A DNA stretch of 26,015 bases, taken from a virus. The position numbers and the translations under genes were made by a program. This document shows positions 12,696 to 19,517 of this stretch, piece after piece. The stretch covers positions 1 through 26,015 of the IMG/VR virus record IMGVR_UViG_3300043434_000575. One strand, written 5' to 3'. The notes beneath the pieces are model-generated. The model made no database searches. It had not been told where the DNA came from and worked only from the letters and a program-made list of their open reading frames with translations. Within the stretch, counting starts at the first letter, position 1. Every line of letters begins with the position of its first letter.

Positions 12696-12919
12696 TACAT
12701 TACCCTAAACAGTGTATTGCCTGCGGCAACGTCAAATGGTAGACCATGTTCGGCAATATAACTGGCATCAGTCTTTTCATCTTGACCCCAACCTACACCA
12801 ATGTAATACTTAAAATATGCCTGACCAGTTTGTCTATATTCTTCTACTTCATGGTCTTGAACGACCTGAACAATACCAATGCACTGGGTACCTGCAAACC
12901 AAATTTGACCTGTGATCAT
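12695..12919 (-). CDS. conserved small phage protein (MITGQIWFAGTQCIGIV family)
   Basis: 74 residues, with blocks GIVQVVQDHEVEEYRQTG, AYFKYYIGVGWG and FDVAAGNTLFRVM that form a clear conserved pattern in environmental phages. Beta-rich; no membrane segment. It sits in the same order next to the MSKxVKIP gene in comparable phage clusters as I remember them, so the two may be a functional pair. Function unknown. Confidence 0.86.
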   Translation of the reverse strand: MITGQIWFAGTQCIGIVQVVQDHEVEEYRQTGQAYFKYYIGVGWGQDEKTDASYIAEHGLPFDVAAGNTLFRVM

Positions 12920-13251
12920 GTAATTACCTTTTTGTCGCTGTGTTGATAATCGCTGTAAATTTTTCTACCATGCTGTCTAATGGAATCAACTATTACCTGA
13001 GGTGAAACTTCAAACATATTTTTAATTTCATCGTATTCCAACTCTGGATCTGTACTAAACGTATAGATTTCATAACTGCGCTGGCTGTTAAATCTTGCAC
13101 GTAACATAAGCATGGACAAGTTAAAAGGAGTTTTATAATCGTCTCCTTTTAACTTTGCCATAAGCATGTCGCCGTCCATGTCAGTGATATCAAATAAACA
13201 TTCTAGGCCTTCGCAGTCCCACATCGCTAAAAAAAGATTTTGCTTTTTCAT
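12916..13251 (-). CDS. conserved phage protein (LFLAMWDCEGLECLFDI family)
   Basis: 111 residues from MKKQNLFLAMWDCEGLECL; this start follows the previous TGA by one base, while the longer frame runs into the neighbouring gene. The conserved blocks are AMWDCEGLECL, MLMLRARFNSQRSYEIYTF and FEVSPQVIVDSIRQHG. Similar proteins are frequent in large environmental phages; no function. Cys/Asp pairs near the N-terminus could bind metal. Confidence 0.87.
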   Translation of the reverse strand: MKKQNLFLAMWDCEGLECLFDITDMDGDMLMAKLKGDDYKTPFNLSMLMLRARFNSQRSYEIYTFSTDPELEYDEIKNMFEVSPQVIVDSIRQHGRKIYSDYQHSDKKVIT

Positions 13252-13252
13252 A

Positions 13253-13573
13253 TCATGCCACATGACACAGGTCATCGAATGTACGGATGCTTTCGCTACC
13301 GTCATATTCGTCGATAAAAAATCGTGTACCAGATTCTAACCATTCTACTTGCACACTTTCAGCACCGCCCATGTAGCCAGTATAACCCAAAGATTCTGCA
13401 TAGTCGCCCAGACCTTCTGTGCCTTGTGCTAACACAAAGTCTACTAGACGGCTGTCAAACAACATGCCTTCTCGTTGTTCACCGTCTCCCCAAGAGCTCC
13501 AGCCGGCACCAAAACCTGGGCTTATCAATACAGCCACATTTCCAGAATCATCATAACGTTTAGAATAGTTCAT
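13253..13573 (-). CDS. conserved protein with SPGFGAGWSSW motif
   Basis: 106 residues. The block VAVLISPGFGAGWSSWGD followed by MLFDSRLVDFVLAQGTEGL belongs to a small family seen in phages and some bacteria without assigned role. C-terminal half is acidic (FFIDEYDGSESIRTFDD). First gene after the promoter at 13580-13608, heading an 11-gene unit; divergent from the radical SAM gene. No good ribosome site: the leader is only a few bases long from the predicted transcription start, so it may be a near-leaderless message. Confidence 0.86.
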   Translation of the reverse strand: MNYSKRYDDSGNVAVLISPGFGAGWSSWGDGEQREGMLFDSRLVDFVLAQGTEGLGDYAESLGYTGYMGGAESVQVEWLESGTRFFIDEYDGSESIRTFDDLCHVA

Positions 13574-13579
13574 ATGGTT

Positions 13580-13608
13580 ATTATACTATAATTGTGATTT
13601 AATGTCAA
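13580..13608 (-). promoter_or_regulatory. sigma70-type promoter P13 (TTGACA-17-TATAAT), 11-gene operon
   Basis: Perfect hexamers with 17-base spacer in the 65-base gap shared with the divergent radical SAM gene. The -10 is only 6 bases from the ATG at 13573, so the message would be almost leaderless. Confidence 0.9.
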
Positions 13609-13638
13609 TATACGATATTTTTAGTTAAATAATAGACT

Positions 13639-14988
13639 ATGTTCAATTTAGAAAGTTATTGTGGCGAACTTTGGAGCCAGATCGAAATTAATACACTGGG
13701 TGATTATAAAATATGTTGTCTAGCCAATTATGACAAGGATTATGGCATGGCAGAAGATAAAGATGGCAAAGTCATGAATGTCCTTACACATAGTATCGAA
13801 GAAGCCATGAACAGTGAAACTCATAAAGCTCATAGGTTACAATTACGAGAAAATATAAAAGTACAGCGATGCAGAAATTGCTATGACTCAGAAGACAGTA
13901 CCAAAGAAATCAGTGGCTGGGGTAAAGAAAATGAACATGTCAAAAAATGGGGTCGTAGTAAAAGACAGCGTGTCAATGTTGTAACGTCCAGAGAAATTCC
14001 AGAGTATATCACCTGGGATCGTGCTGACCAATATACATTGCCCGATGGTTCCAGTACGGCCAAGGTAGTCAATCTAGGTCTTAGGTTTGGTAATTTATGC
14101 AATCAGAAATGTATAATGTGCAGTGCAGAATTCAGTAGTTTATGGTATGATGATCATGTAGCACTATACGGTATAGATAAGCCAGTGGGTGTGGGCGGTT
14201 ACATAAATTATAATATTATCAAGGATGCACGTGGTAAAAATACCTTGGATTTTGCCAAGTGGTGGGAAAGCCCTATCTGGTGGCAACGCTTTGAAAGTAT
14301 CGCTCCTAGTCTAAGGCATTTGTACTTGACAGGCGGCGAACCGTTGGTTGTACCTGCTCTCCAAGAAATGCTGGATAGACTTATTGCCAAAGATTTTGCC
14401 AAAGATATCACACTTAGATTTGACACCAATTTAAGTGCTATAAACAAAAAAGTCATAGAAAAATTCAAACACTTTAGAAAAATAAATTTCTGTGTGAGCA
14501 TGGATGACACCAATGAACGTTATGGTCTTATACGTTTTCCAGGCAACTATGATAACTTGGTTAACAATATCAAGCAAGTACAGGACAGTGGTCTAGGAGT
14601 TCATTACCTATCCTGTTGTATGGGCGTTGCTTCAATTTATGCACCCATTAGAGTCACAGAAATAGCGGAGCAGTTGGGTGTGACCACAGAGTTTAGATTC
14701 TTGGAAGGTCCGGACTGGCATGATCTTAGATCATTGCCAAGAAGTGCCAAACAAGAAATTATCGACACTTATAAAAGTCTAATGCATCACAGCGAAGCAA
14801 GAACCAAATGGTATAAAGCAACCATAAGGTTTTTAGAAAAGTACATGGATCAAGAACGTATATCTGACCTAGCCAAGTTTGTTGAAACCATGGACAAGTT
14901 AGATAAAATCAGAGGTACAAGCTGGAGGTCTGTCTTGCCAGATGTACAGGACATACTAGCAAGACATTGTCCTGGTATTGGTGCTTAA
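13639..14988 (+). CDS. twitch-domain radical SAM protein
   Basis: 449 residues; the only gene on the plus strand. Radical SAM cluster motif CxxxCxxC is at C154, C158, C161 (GNLCNQKCIMC), and the SAM-binding GGEP is at 232-235 (LTGGEPLVV). Before the core lies a Cys-bearing segment (C26-C27 in KICCLA, C78 and C81 in CRNCYDS) of the type that holds an auxiliary iron-sulfur cluster in twitch/SPASM proteins, here placed N-terminal. Such proteins are common in T4-like marine and freshwater phages; substrate unknown, possibly peptide or carbohydrate modification. No clear ribosome site; TTAAATAATA lies just before the ATG. Converges with the next minus gene by 4 bases. Confidence 0.95.
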   Translation: MFNLESYCGELWSQIEINTLGDYKICCLANYDKDYGMAEDKDGKVMNVLTHSIEEAMNSETHKAHRLQLRENIKVQRCRNCYDSEDSTKEISGWGKENEHVKKWGRSKRQRVNVVTSREIPEYITWDRADQYTLPDGSSTAKVVNLGLRFGNLCNQKCIMCSAEFSSLWYDDHVALYGIDKPVGVGGYINYNIIKDARGKNTLDFAKWWESPIWWQRFESIAPSLRHLYLTGGEPLVVPALQEMLDRLIAKDFAKDITLRFDTNLSAINKKVIEKFKHFRKINFCVSMDDTNERYGLIRFPGNYDNLVNNIKQVQDSGLGVHYLSCCMGVASIYAPIRVTEIAEQLGVTTEFRFLEGPDWHDLRSLPRSAKQEIIDTYKSLMHHSEARTKWYKATIRFLEKYMDQERISDLAKFVETMDKLDKIRGTSWRSVLPDVQDILARHCPGIGA

Positions 14989-15233
14989 AATTCTACTAAG
15001 CGACTCTTTATATCTTTATGCTTGAGTATCAGTAAAGTTTTATATTCTTTGCCAACCTTGATAGGCAAATCTAAATGAACACTTACTTGTGGTCCGTCTA
15101 TTTCACTGATCACGGTGTCATTGCCAACTGTACCAATGAATGGGATTTTATTGTATTTGCCAAAAACACGATCACCTATTTCGTAGACAGGTTTATAGCG
15201 ATTTTTTGCAAAGTAATCAGCCAGTGAAACCAT
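14985..15233 (-). CDS. conserved phage protein (YFAKNRYKPVYEIGDRVFG family)
   Basis: 82 residues: SLADYFAKNRYKPVYEIGD then RVFGKYNKIPFIGTVGND and VSVHLDLPIKVGKEYKT. Small beta-barrel-like build (GDRVFG turn, FIGTV). Very frequent in environmental phages; function unknown. Its last codons overlap the end of the radical SAM gene on the other strand by 4 bases, so there is no room for a terminator between them. Confidence 0.88.
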   Translation of the reverse strand: MVSLADYFAKNRYKPVYEIGDRVFGKYNKIPFIGTVGNDTVISEIDGPQVSVHLDLPIKVGKEYKTLLILKHKDIKSRLVEF

Positions 15234-15454
15234 TATACCACCTTGCCAATGGCCATGTAAATTAAATCATCAAGTTCTCGCTGATAGTCCTGGCCCAGTC
15301 TGCGTTTTTCGTAGATAGATCTAACAATCTCTGTGCCATTACGACTAGCTACCTCAAAACCTTTTCCTCGATTTTCTAATTCTTCAATTAGATCTTCGTC
15401 GTCAAAGTCATCTAAGTCCACATCTACTTGAACTTCTGTGTATACTGTTGGCAT
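15233..15454 (-). CDS. conserved acidic phage protein (MPTVYTEVQVDVDLDDFDDEDL family)
   Basis: 73 residues. N-terminal acidic strand-helix block VDVDLDDFDDEDLIEELENR, followed by a basic helical end (YEKRRLGQDYQRELDDLIY). This protein is among the most frequent small families in environmental tailed phages, with no known role. TAATG junction with the gene before it (the stop and start share one base), GGAG 7 bases upstream. Confidence 0.88.
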   Translation of the reverse strand: MPTVYTEVQVDVDLDDFDDEDLIEELENRGKGFEVASRNGTEIVRSIYEKRRLGQDYQRELDDLIYMAIGKVV

Positions 15455-15963
15455 TATTTTACTCCCTGAGATTCTATATAATCGCGTAGGGCACCTTCAA
15501 CCAACTGATTAAAAGTGATGTCACGCTCATGAGCCATGGTCATGTATTTTAATAGTTCTTCATCGGTAAAGTCCACAGGAATTTGTACTCTAGTATCATA
15601 GGGTTCACTGGCTTCGATACATATCATCTTTTCGAACATATCGTCCAGTACTTCCAGGTCAACATAGTCAACTTCGTCCCAGGCCTGTTTTTCCATGACG
15701 CCTTTACCAACAGCTTCAGATTCCATGGCACTACGCCAACTGGCGGCTACCCAGCGATAAGCACGTTGATTTTTAAAGTCATGTGCTTGAATCTCGTAGA
15801 CTGTTTGATCTTTGGTATCAAAAATGATACTAAAACTGTGCCCGTCCTGATCACCGTCCCAGCTATCTAGGCAGTACGCATTGCCGCCATAGCAGTTCCA
15901 TTGATAGGTGCTGCCTTCTGTGATTCTAAAGCCCACTGCTTCCATCCATCGTTGCATTGTCAT
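15454..15963 (-). CDS. phage protein with C-terminal ribbon-helix-helix-like segment
   Basis: 169 residues. N-terminal domain has VTEGS-like ITEGSTYQWNCYGGNAYCLD, DGHSFSIIFDTKDQTVYEI and RAYRWV. The C-terminal 45 residues, TRVQIPVDFTDEELLKYM then AHERDITFNQLVEGALRDYI, have the strand-helix-helix layout of a CopG/Arc-type (ribbon-helix-helix) domain, so DNA binding is possible. GGA is 8 bases before the chosen ATG; a second Met two codons on is possible. Common in phages, role unknown. Confidence 0.87.
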   Translation of the reverse strand: MTMQRWMEAVGFRITEGSTYQWNCYGGNAYCLDSWDGDQDGHSFSIIFDTKDQTVYEIQAHDFKNQRAYRWVAASWRSAMESEAVGKGVMEKQAWDEVDYVDLEVLDDMFEKMICIEASEPYDTRVQIPVDFTDEELLKYMTMAHERDITFNQLVEGALRDYIESQGVK

Positions 15964-15964
15964 A

Positions 15965-16219
15965 TTAATTTCCGTGTTTTAAAACATACATGAGGACATC
16001 TTCGCCGCCCACGATCACCATTTGATTACCATACTCAAGATAACTTTTTGTTTTACCTCGCCAGTCAGTGACTTTCTTAACTGGCTCTACTCTAACCATT
16101 TTAGGAGTAAGTGCTTTAACTGTGCAAATCCTCAGGCTTAAACTGGTGCTAACTGCCACAGGCATACCGACTTTAAGTTCTCGACCCAGGATATCTACAT
16201 GTGGGTTATCATCAGTCAT
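15965..16219 (-). CDS. conserved SH3-like phage protein (VDILGRELKVG family)
   Basis: 84 residues: HVDILGRELKVGMPVAVST, then ICTVKALTPKMVRVEPVKK and NQMVIVGGEDVLMYVLKHG. Repeated short strands around LKVGMPVAV and MVRVEP point to a small beta barrel of SH3 type, frequent in phage genomes. Overlaps the gene upstream by 8 bases. Function unknown. Confidence 0.87.
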   Translation of the reverse strand: MTDDNPHVDILGRELKVGMPVAVSTSLSLRICTVKALTPKMVRVEPVKKVTDWRGKTKSYLEYGNQMVIVGGEDVLMYVLKHGN

Positions 16220-16559
16220 CTGCTGTCACCTGTTCAATTTGACTTTTAAACAATTGCAGTTGTTCGATCAATTGTTGAACACCTGCTGGATTCATAATAA
16301 TTGAACTATAACCTACATGTAAGCTCACACGACTATCATCAGTGAGTCCAACACTATACACTGTCTTTCCCGCTGGTTCTTCTTTAGGCGGTTCTGGTGG
16401 TTTTACGTCAACCTTATAGGGCTCGGGAAATGGGATTACCTTCTTGATGTCATCACCGACTTTTTTCATATCGTCATACACCTTGTTCAAATCTGGGACA
16501 TCACTCCAAGTTGGGTACTTTGGAGTCTTGTAGATTTTGCTTTTAAACCAATCAAACAT
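16212..16559 (-). CDS. phage protein with proline-rich linker and C-terminal conserved domain
   Basis: 115 residues. N-terminal part is basic and Tyr/Pro-rich; residues 45-62 are a Pro/Glu/Lys linker (KVDVKPPEPPKEEPAGK), typical of phage two-domain proteins; the C-terminal domain is SVGLTDDSRVSLHVGYSS then MNPAGVQQLIEQLQLFKSQI, a pattern seen in many phages (DxxRVxxxxGY...MNPAGVxxLIxQL). Co-translated with the pilin-like gene before it (shared base, TAATG). Function unknown. Confidence 0.87.
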   Translation of the reverse strand: MFDWFKSKIYKTPKYPTWSDVPDLNKVYDDMKKVGDDIKKVIPFPEPYKVDVKPPEPPKEEPAGKTVYSVGLTDDSRVSLHVGYSSIIMNPAGVQQLIEQLQLFKSQIEQVTADD

Positions 16560-16840
16560 TAGTTGCTCCCAAAACTACCAGGCTTGCCAGGCTCTGGGTT
16601 AGAATAGCATCGAACGCCTTTGCCAAACTCATCCAGGATTTGCCTAGCCTGACCTTTCTCGCCAACTACAAATTTGTAGCCTTCGATACACCGACTTTCG
16701 GTCATACCATTAATACCCCAACTAATGTTATTAGTTTGATTAGTTGAACCCATTAGTACTGGTAGAGCAATGGCAGTTAAGATACCAAGAATGGCTATAA
16801 TAATCATCAATTCAATAAGAGTAAATCCACGTTGCTTCAT
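16559..16840 (-). CDS. type IV pilin-like protein with class III leader
   Basis: 93 residues from MKQRGFTLIEL. The start matches a prepilin leader: basic MKQR, Gly5 before the cut, then F-T-L-I-E with Glu at mature position 5, and a 20-residue hydrophobic helix (LMIIIAILGILTAIALPVL). Prepilin peptidase and the pilin assembly machine would process this. The remaining 60 residues are short for a pilin, with two Cys (C51, C78) that may pair and a Gly/Ser-rich end. The start overlaps the previous TGA (ATGA). A longer upstream frame (MENK) is less likely. In a phage this is unusual: it may mimic or disturb host pili; close look-alikes occur in environmental phages. Confidence 0.88.
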   Translation of the reverse strand: MKQRGFTLIELMIIIAILGILTAIALPVLMGSTNQTNNISWGINGMTESRCIEGYKFVVGEKGQARQILDEFGKGVRCYSNPEPGKPGSFGSN

Positions 16841-17037
16841 TTTGTTTTCCAAAAAGGTGCATTACGAACAAGTTTATTGACAGGGAATAATACTGGAATC
16901 AATAATATTAAAAGCCATGCGGCTTGTATATATTCAACCTCGGTGTATTTGTAAACAAATAAGTTTACCAAGCCCGCAACAATGTAGACTGCTCCTGTAG
17001 CAACCATATACTCGCCGGGGCTTAGTGGTAGCTTCAT
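16837..17037 (-). CDS. two-helix membrane protein next to SPFH lipoprotein
   Basis: 66 residues. Conserved-looking start KLPLSPGEYMVATGAVYIV, first membrane helix about residues 11-30 and second about 38-56 (AAWLLILLIPVLFPVNKLV), short basic C-terminus. It lies between the SPFH lipoprotein and the pilin-like gene with 2-base spacing and ATGA overlap, so it belongs to that envelope operon. SPFH proteins often pair with small membrane partners (NfeD-like in bacteria), but no NfeD signature is present. Confidence 0.85.
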   Translation of the reverse strand: MKLPLSPGEYMVATGAVYIVAGLVNLFVYKYTEVEYIQAAWLLILLIPVLFPVNKLVRNAPFWKTK

Positions 17038-17039
17038 AA

Positions 17040-17837
17040 TTACTTAGGCAACATCAAGCTGGTCATGTTGCTGGGAACCACAATAGTCTGTACCTTGCCG
17101 TTCTTAATACCTTCGCTGATATTCAGTGCTGCCTGTGCGTTCATAAAAGCAATTGAGCTAGAACTGTTGTTAGCCAGCGCCGCCATACGACGAGCTTCGG
17201 CTTCAGCAGTCTTAACTTCAATTTCTTTCTGCTTGAGTTCGTTCTTACTACGAACCAAGTCGTTGGCACTTTGAACCACACTATCCGCCGGTGTAACATT
17301 ACGAATCATAACTTGACTAATTGTAATCGCACCGTCCAGTTTTTCTTCAGCAAGGTTACGAATGATTTCTTCCTTGATGAAGTTTTCCATGTTGTCACGA
17401 TTATCAGCCATGTCCAGTGCTTCGTACTTACGTGCGGCCTTGTAGATAGCATTACGAGCGTTTTGTACGATGTAGTTATACATCAAGTAAGTATCACCTT
17501 TGAACTCTGCATGGAAACTGCGGTTCTTAGTTGAGTACAATTCTGCGGCTTGATTCTTGTTGAGGTTATACACAACTACAGCATCCAGATCTTTCATAGT
17601 ACTGTTGTCTTTGGCTACAGGAGTCATATTCTCCAGTGTGACGTTAACGTCCTTGTAGGGGAAGGTCAACACATCACCAATCAAGACCTGATTGAAACTA
17701 CCTGGCTCAAGTTCACCGGGTTTAACCTGTTTATCAAAGCCGACACGAACGCCGACCTCACCGGTTTCAATACGAGTACAAGCTGCCATAGAAGCCACTG
17801 CGGCGGCGATCAGGGAAAGTTTAACGAAGCGATTCAT
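17040..17837 (-). CDS. SPFH/Band-7 (prohibitin-like) lipoprotein
   Basis: 265 residues. N-terminal signal with lipobox MAAC (C20), so it should be cleaved and lipidated. Then TRIETGEVGVRVGFDKQV, the usual opening of Band-7/SPFH domains, which span about residues 20-210, followed by a helical coiled-coil tail with EIEVKTAEAEARRMAAL, and a C-terminal strand VQTIVVPSN typical of prohibitin-like proteins. The family forms membrane-bound rings or scaffolds and can restrain membrane proteases; phage forms occur in large T4-like phages. Being a lipoprotein rather than having a membrane helix is a distinguishing trait. AAGGA lies about 9 bases before ATG; an extra promoter is inside the upstream gene. 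Confidence 0.94.
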   Translation of the reverse strand: MNRFVKLSLIAAAVASMAACTRIETGEVGVRVGFDKQVKPGELEPGSFNQVLIGDVLTFPYKDVNVTLENMTPVAKDNSTMKDLDAVVVYNLNKNQAAELYSTKNRSFHAEFKGDTYLMYNYIVQNARNAIYKAARKYEALDMADNRDNMENFIKEEIIRNLAEEKLDGAITISQVMIRNVTPADSVVQSANDLVRSKNELKQKEIEVKTAEAEARRMAALANNSSSSIAFMNAQAALNISEGIKNGKVQTIVVPSNMTSLMLPK

Positions 17838-17847
17838 CTCTGTGTCC

Positions 17848-18024
17848 TTAAAAGAGCATTACCAAAATAAACATCAGCGACATTGCCAATGCAGAACTAA
17901 TTATAACGTAACCTGTAATTTTTGTCAACAAGACTAATTGTTTACCTGTTACTTTTTCAGCGGCTTTAATACCAATATAAGATAGCACCGCTAAAGTCAA
18001 AAATAAGAAAATAACTCTAATCAT
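17848..18024 (-). CDS. 58-residue two-helix membrane protein
   Basis: ATG to TAA, starting MIRVIFLFLTLAVLSYIG, GAAAGG 5 bases upstream. First membrane helix residues 3-19, basic loop KAAEKVTGKQ, second helix residues 30-57 (LLTKITGYVIISSALAMS, MFILVMLF). ATGA overlap with the previous gene, 10 bases before the SPFH start. A perfect sigma70 promoter lies inside its coding sequence at 17900-17928. No known family; likely a partner in the envelope operon. Confidence 0.83.
   Translation of the reverse strand: MIRVIFLFLTLAVLSYIGIKAAEKVTGKQLVLLTKITGYVIISSALAMSLMFILVMLF
17900..17928 (-). promoter_or_regulatory. internal sigma70-type promoter P14 before SPFH gene
   Basis: Perfect TTGACA and TATAAT 17 bases apart, inside the coding sequence of the 58-residue membrane protein and about 60 bases before the SPFH start. 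Would allow separate expression of SPFH and following genes. Confidence 0.75.
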
Positions 18025-18197
18025 TTGTACCTTTCCAAAAGTTCATTGTGCCGCTGTTCAACTTCTTTCATATGCTGATCCAGCTTCTTTTGCTTAGTAT
18101 TGCGATCTTTGGTTTCCTTTTGCCAGTCACGCCACAGTTCAAGAGCCGCACTTCCTGGCATAAGGATAAGACCTTTATAAACCACTTGTTTTGACAT
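18021..18197 (-). CDS. 58-residue charged coiled-coil protein
   Basis: Starts MSKQVVYKGLILMPGSAAL with AAGGAG 7 bases upstream; the ATG overlaps the TAA of the phosphatase gene. Residues 20-58 are one long charged helix (WRDWQKETKDRNTKQKK, then HMKEVEQRHNELLERYK) predicted as coiled coil. No membrane segment, although the first 15 residues are mildly hydrophobic. Coupled to a two-helix membrane gene by ATGA. Function unknown. Confidence 0.83.
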   Translation of the reverse strand: MSKQVVYKGLILMPGSAALELWRDWQKETKDRNTKQKKLDQHMKEVEQRHNELLERYK

Positions 18198-18688
18198 TAA
18201 ATATCTCCTTCGTATCCTTTGGGTACGATTAAGCCGCTGTCCAAGACAACACCGTTGATAGTATGCGGCTCGTTCTCGTCATAGGTCCAACCCAAAACTT
18301 TCATCATTTTGTGCTTGACCATTAAGTTAGGGCTACGAAACACTTCACAGTCGCTAAAGCCCATCATAACTCCAACTTCGCAGATTGCGCCACTGCGGCA
18401 AACACCCGCAACACAATGCACAACCACATTCATACGCTTGTCCATGGCATGTTGTAACAACCGAACAAGTTCTGCGGCCTGAGCGTCAGTGACTTTGAAT
18501 TCCTCGCCAAAGGCGTCGCCTTGCTCAAGATCTAGAAACTGAAACTGATGTGTCTCTTTAAACTTGTGCATGGGTACTGGAAACTCCATGGCAGGGTCTA
18601 CGATCTGAATCAACATACTATTTTCGCCGGCGTTGTGATGCCTGCCTTTGGGAATATCTCCCAAACTTACATTTTCAATCCAAGGCAT
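18197..18688 (-). CDS. dual-specificity-type protein phosphatase
   Basis: 163 residues from MPWIENVSLG, start chosen because AAGGAG lies 8 bases upstream (a Met 8 codons earlier would sit in the leader). The active-site signature HCx5RS is present as HCVAGVCRSG, with catalytic C92 and R98. Residues before it (NVVVHC strand, DLEQGDAFGEEF loop that may hold the general-acid Asp) follow the DSP fold. The likely reaction is dephosphorylation of phospho-Tyr/Ser/Thr or a small phosphate substrate. It heads the envelope operon behind a promoter with a perfect palindrome in its spacer. Substrate unknown. Confidence 0.92.
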   Translation of the reverse strand: MPWIENVSLGDIPKGRHHNAGENSMLIQIVDPAMEFPVPMHKFKETHQFQFLDLEQGDAFGEEFKVTDAQAAELVRLLQHAMDKRMNVVVHCVAGVCRSGAICEVGVMMGFSDCEVFRSPNLMVKHKMMKVLGWTYDENEPHTINGVVLDSGLIVPKGYEGDI

Positions 18689-18712
18689 GTGACTGCTCCT
18701 TAATATGTACAT

Positions 18713-18741
18713 ATTATAACACGGACAGGAATACCTGTCAA
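18713..18741 (-). promoter_or_regulatory. sigma70-type promoter P15 with palindromic spacer
   Basis: TTGACA and TATAAT with a 17-base spacer. GACAGG-TATT-CCTGTC, a perfect 6+6 palindrome at 18724-18739, covers the spacer and part of -35, so a repressor site is possible. Drives the phosphatase operon. Confidence 0.9.
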
Positions 18742-18769
18742 TATTCCAGTCCTATTATCATGTACTACT

Positions 18770-19516
18770 TTATACTACATAATCTACACTGTTGCGAGTT
18801 CCGCGAAGAACTTCTTCCAGTTGTCGCATACCTTCTGCTCGAGCCAAGCCAGGCCAGTCTGCGGCATACATGCGGAAGTCATAGCCAAAGCTCTGAACAT
18901 GGCAACCATGCTTTTCGCTGTAGCGCATACCACCCCCACCGCCTGTGCCTGTATGAGCACGTTGACGACCAGTGCGGAATGTGCCACCACTAAACAAATC
19001 ACCGCCAAGGTAGTAGCCATCCCATTCTTTAGGCCAGGCGACAATCCATTCCGCACGACCACTCCAGCCAGGGTAGCTTGTTGGGCGACCATCTTCGGCT
19101 TCACGACTACTCCAGCATGTAACACCATTGTGTGGTGCTGAATGACTGTTGCTGACTTTGGGATTCCAGCGAACGTTGAATTCAGTGAACTCCAGCAGTC
19201 GCGGAACCGGGCAAACAACACCATTCTTTCCACGAGTGCTCATCTTGCCAACTTGACGCCAATCGTAAGGATCACCCTTTGCGGCTTCTGCCCAGAACAT
19301 ATTCTGGTTGGCAATAACCATGTCACGCCATTGCTCGATACTTTGCTCGCACTCGTACAGTTCGTTCCACTTTTGGTCAGCAATGGCTTCGGCAACCATT
19401 AGCTTGCGCTTAGTATTGCGCTCACGAGCCAGCTTACGCAAATGGCTCGAGTACTTGTTTTTATCTTCAAACAGTTTACCTGTTTCGTCACATTTCCAAA
19501 CTGTAATAACGCTCAT
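18770..19516 (-). CDS. conserved large phage protein (MSVITVWKCDETGKLFEDKNKY family)
   Basis: 248 residues. The N-terminus VWKCDETGKLFEDKNKYSSH looks like a degenerate zinc-finger or treble-clef start (C9, H25), followed by charged helices to residue 60, a WRDM/ANQNMFWAEA block, then Trp-rich segments with SNSHSAPHNGVTCWSS, YPGWSGRAEW and GGGGGMRYSEKHGCH. This family recurs across large environmental phages without known role; size and conserved Trp/His/Gly suggest an enzyme or structural protein. GGAG is 9 bases upstream. Last gene of its run. Confidence 0.86.
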   Translation of the reverse strand: MSVITVWKCDETGKLFEDKNKYSSHLRKLARERNTKRKLMVAEAIADQKWNELYECEQSIEQWRDMVIANQNMFWAEAAKGDPYDWRQVGKMSTRGKNGVVCPVPRLLEFTEFNVRWNPKVSNSHSAPHNGVTCWSSREAEDGRPTSYPGWSGRAEWIVAWPKEWDGYYLGGDLFSGGTFRTGRQRAHTGTGGGGGMRYSEKHGCHVQSFGYDFRMYAADWPGLARAEGMRQLEEVLRGTRNSVDYVV

Positions 19517-19517
19517 A

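Noticed and set aside
17550-17870. 106-residue plus-strand frame
   Set aside because: Antisense to the SPFH lipoprotein; no promoter or ribosome site on that strand.
18784-19233. 149-residue open frame on the minus strand
   Set aside because: Lies wholly inside the conserved 248-residue gene in another frame; low-complexity Val/Ala composition and no ribosome site.
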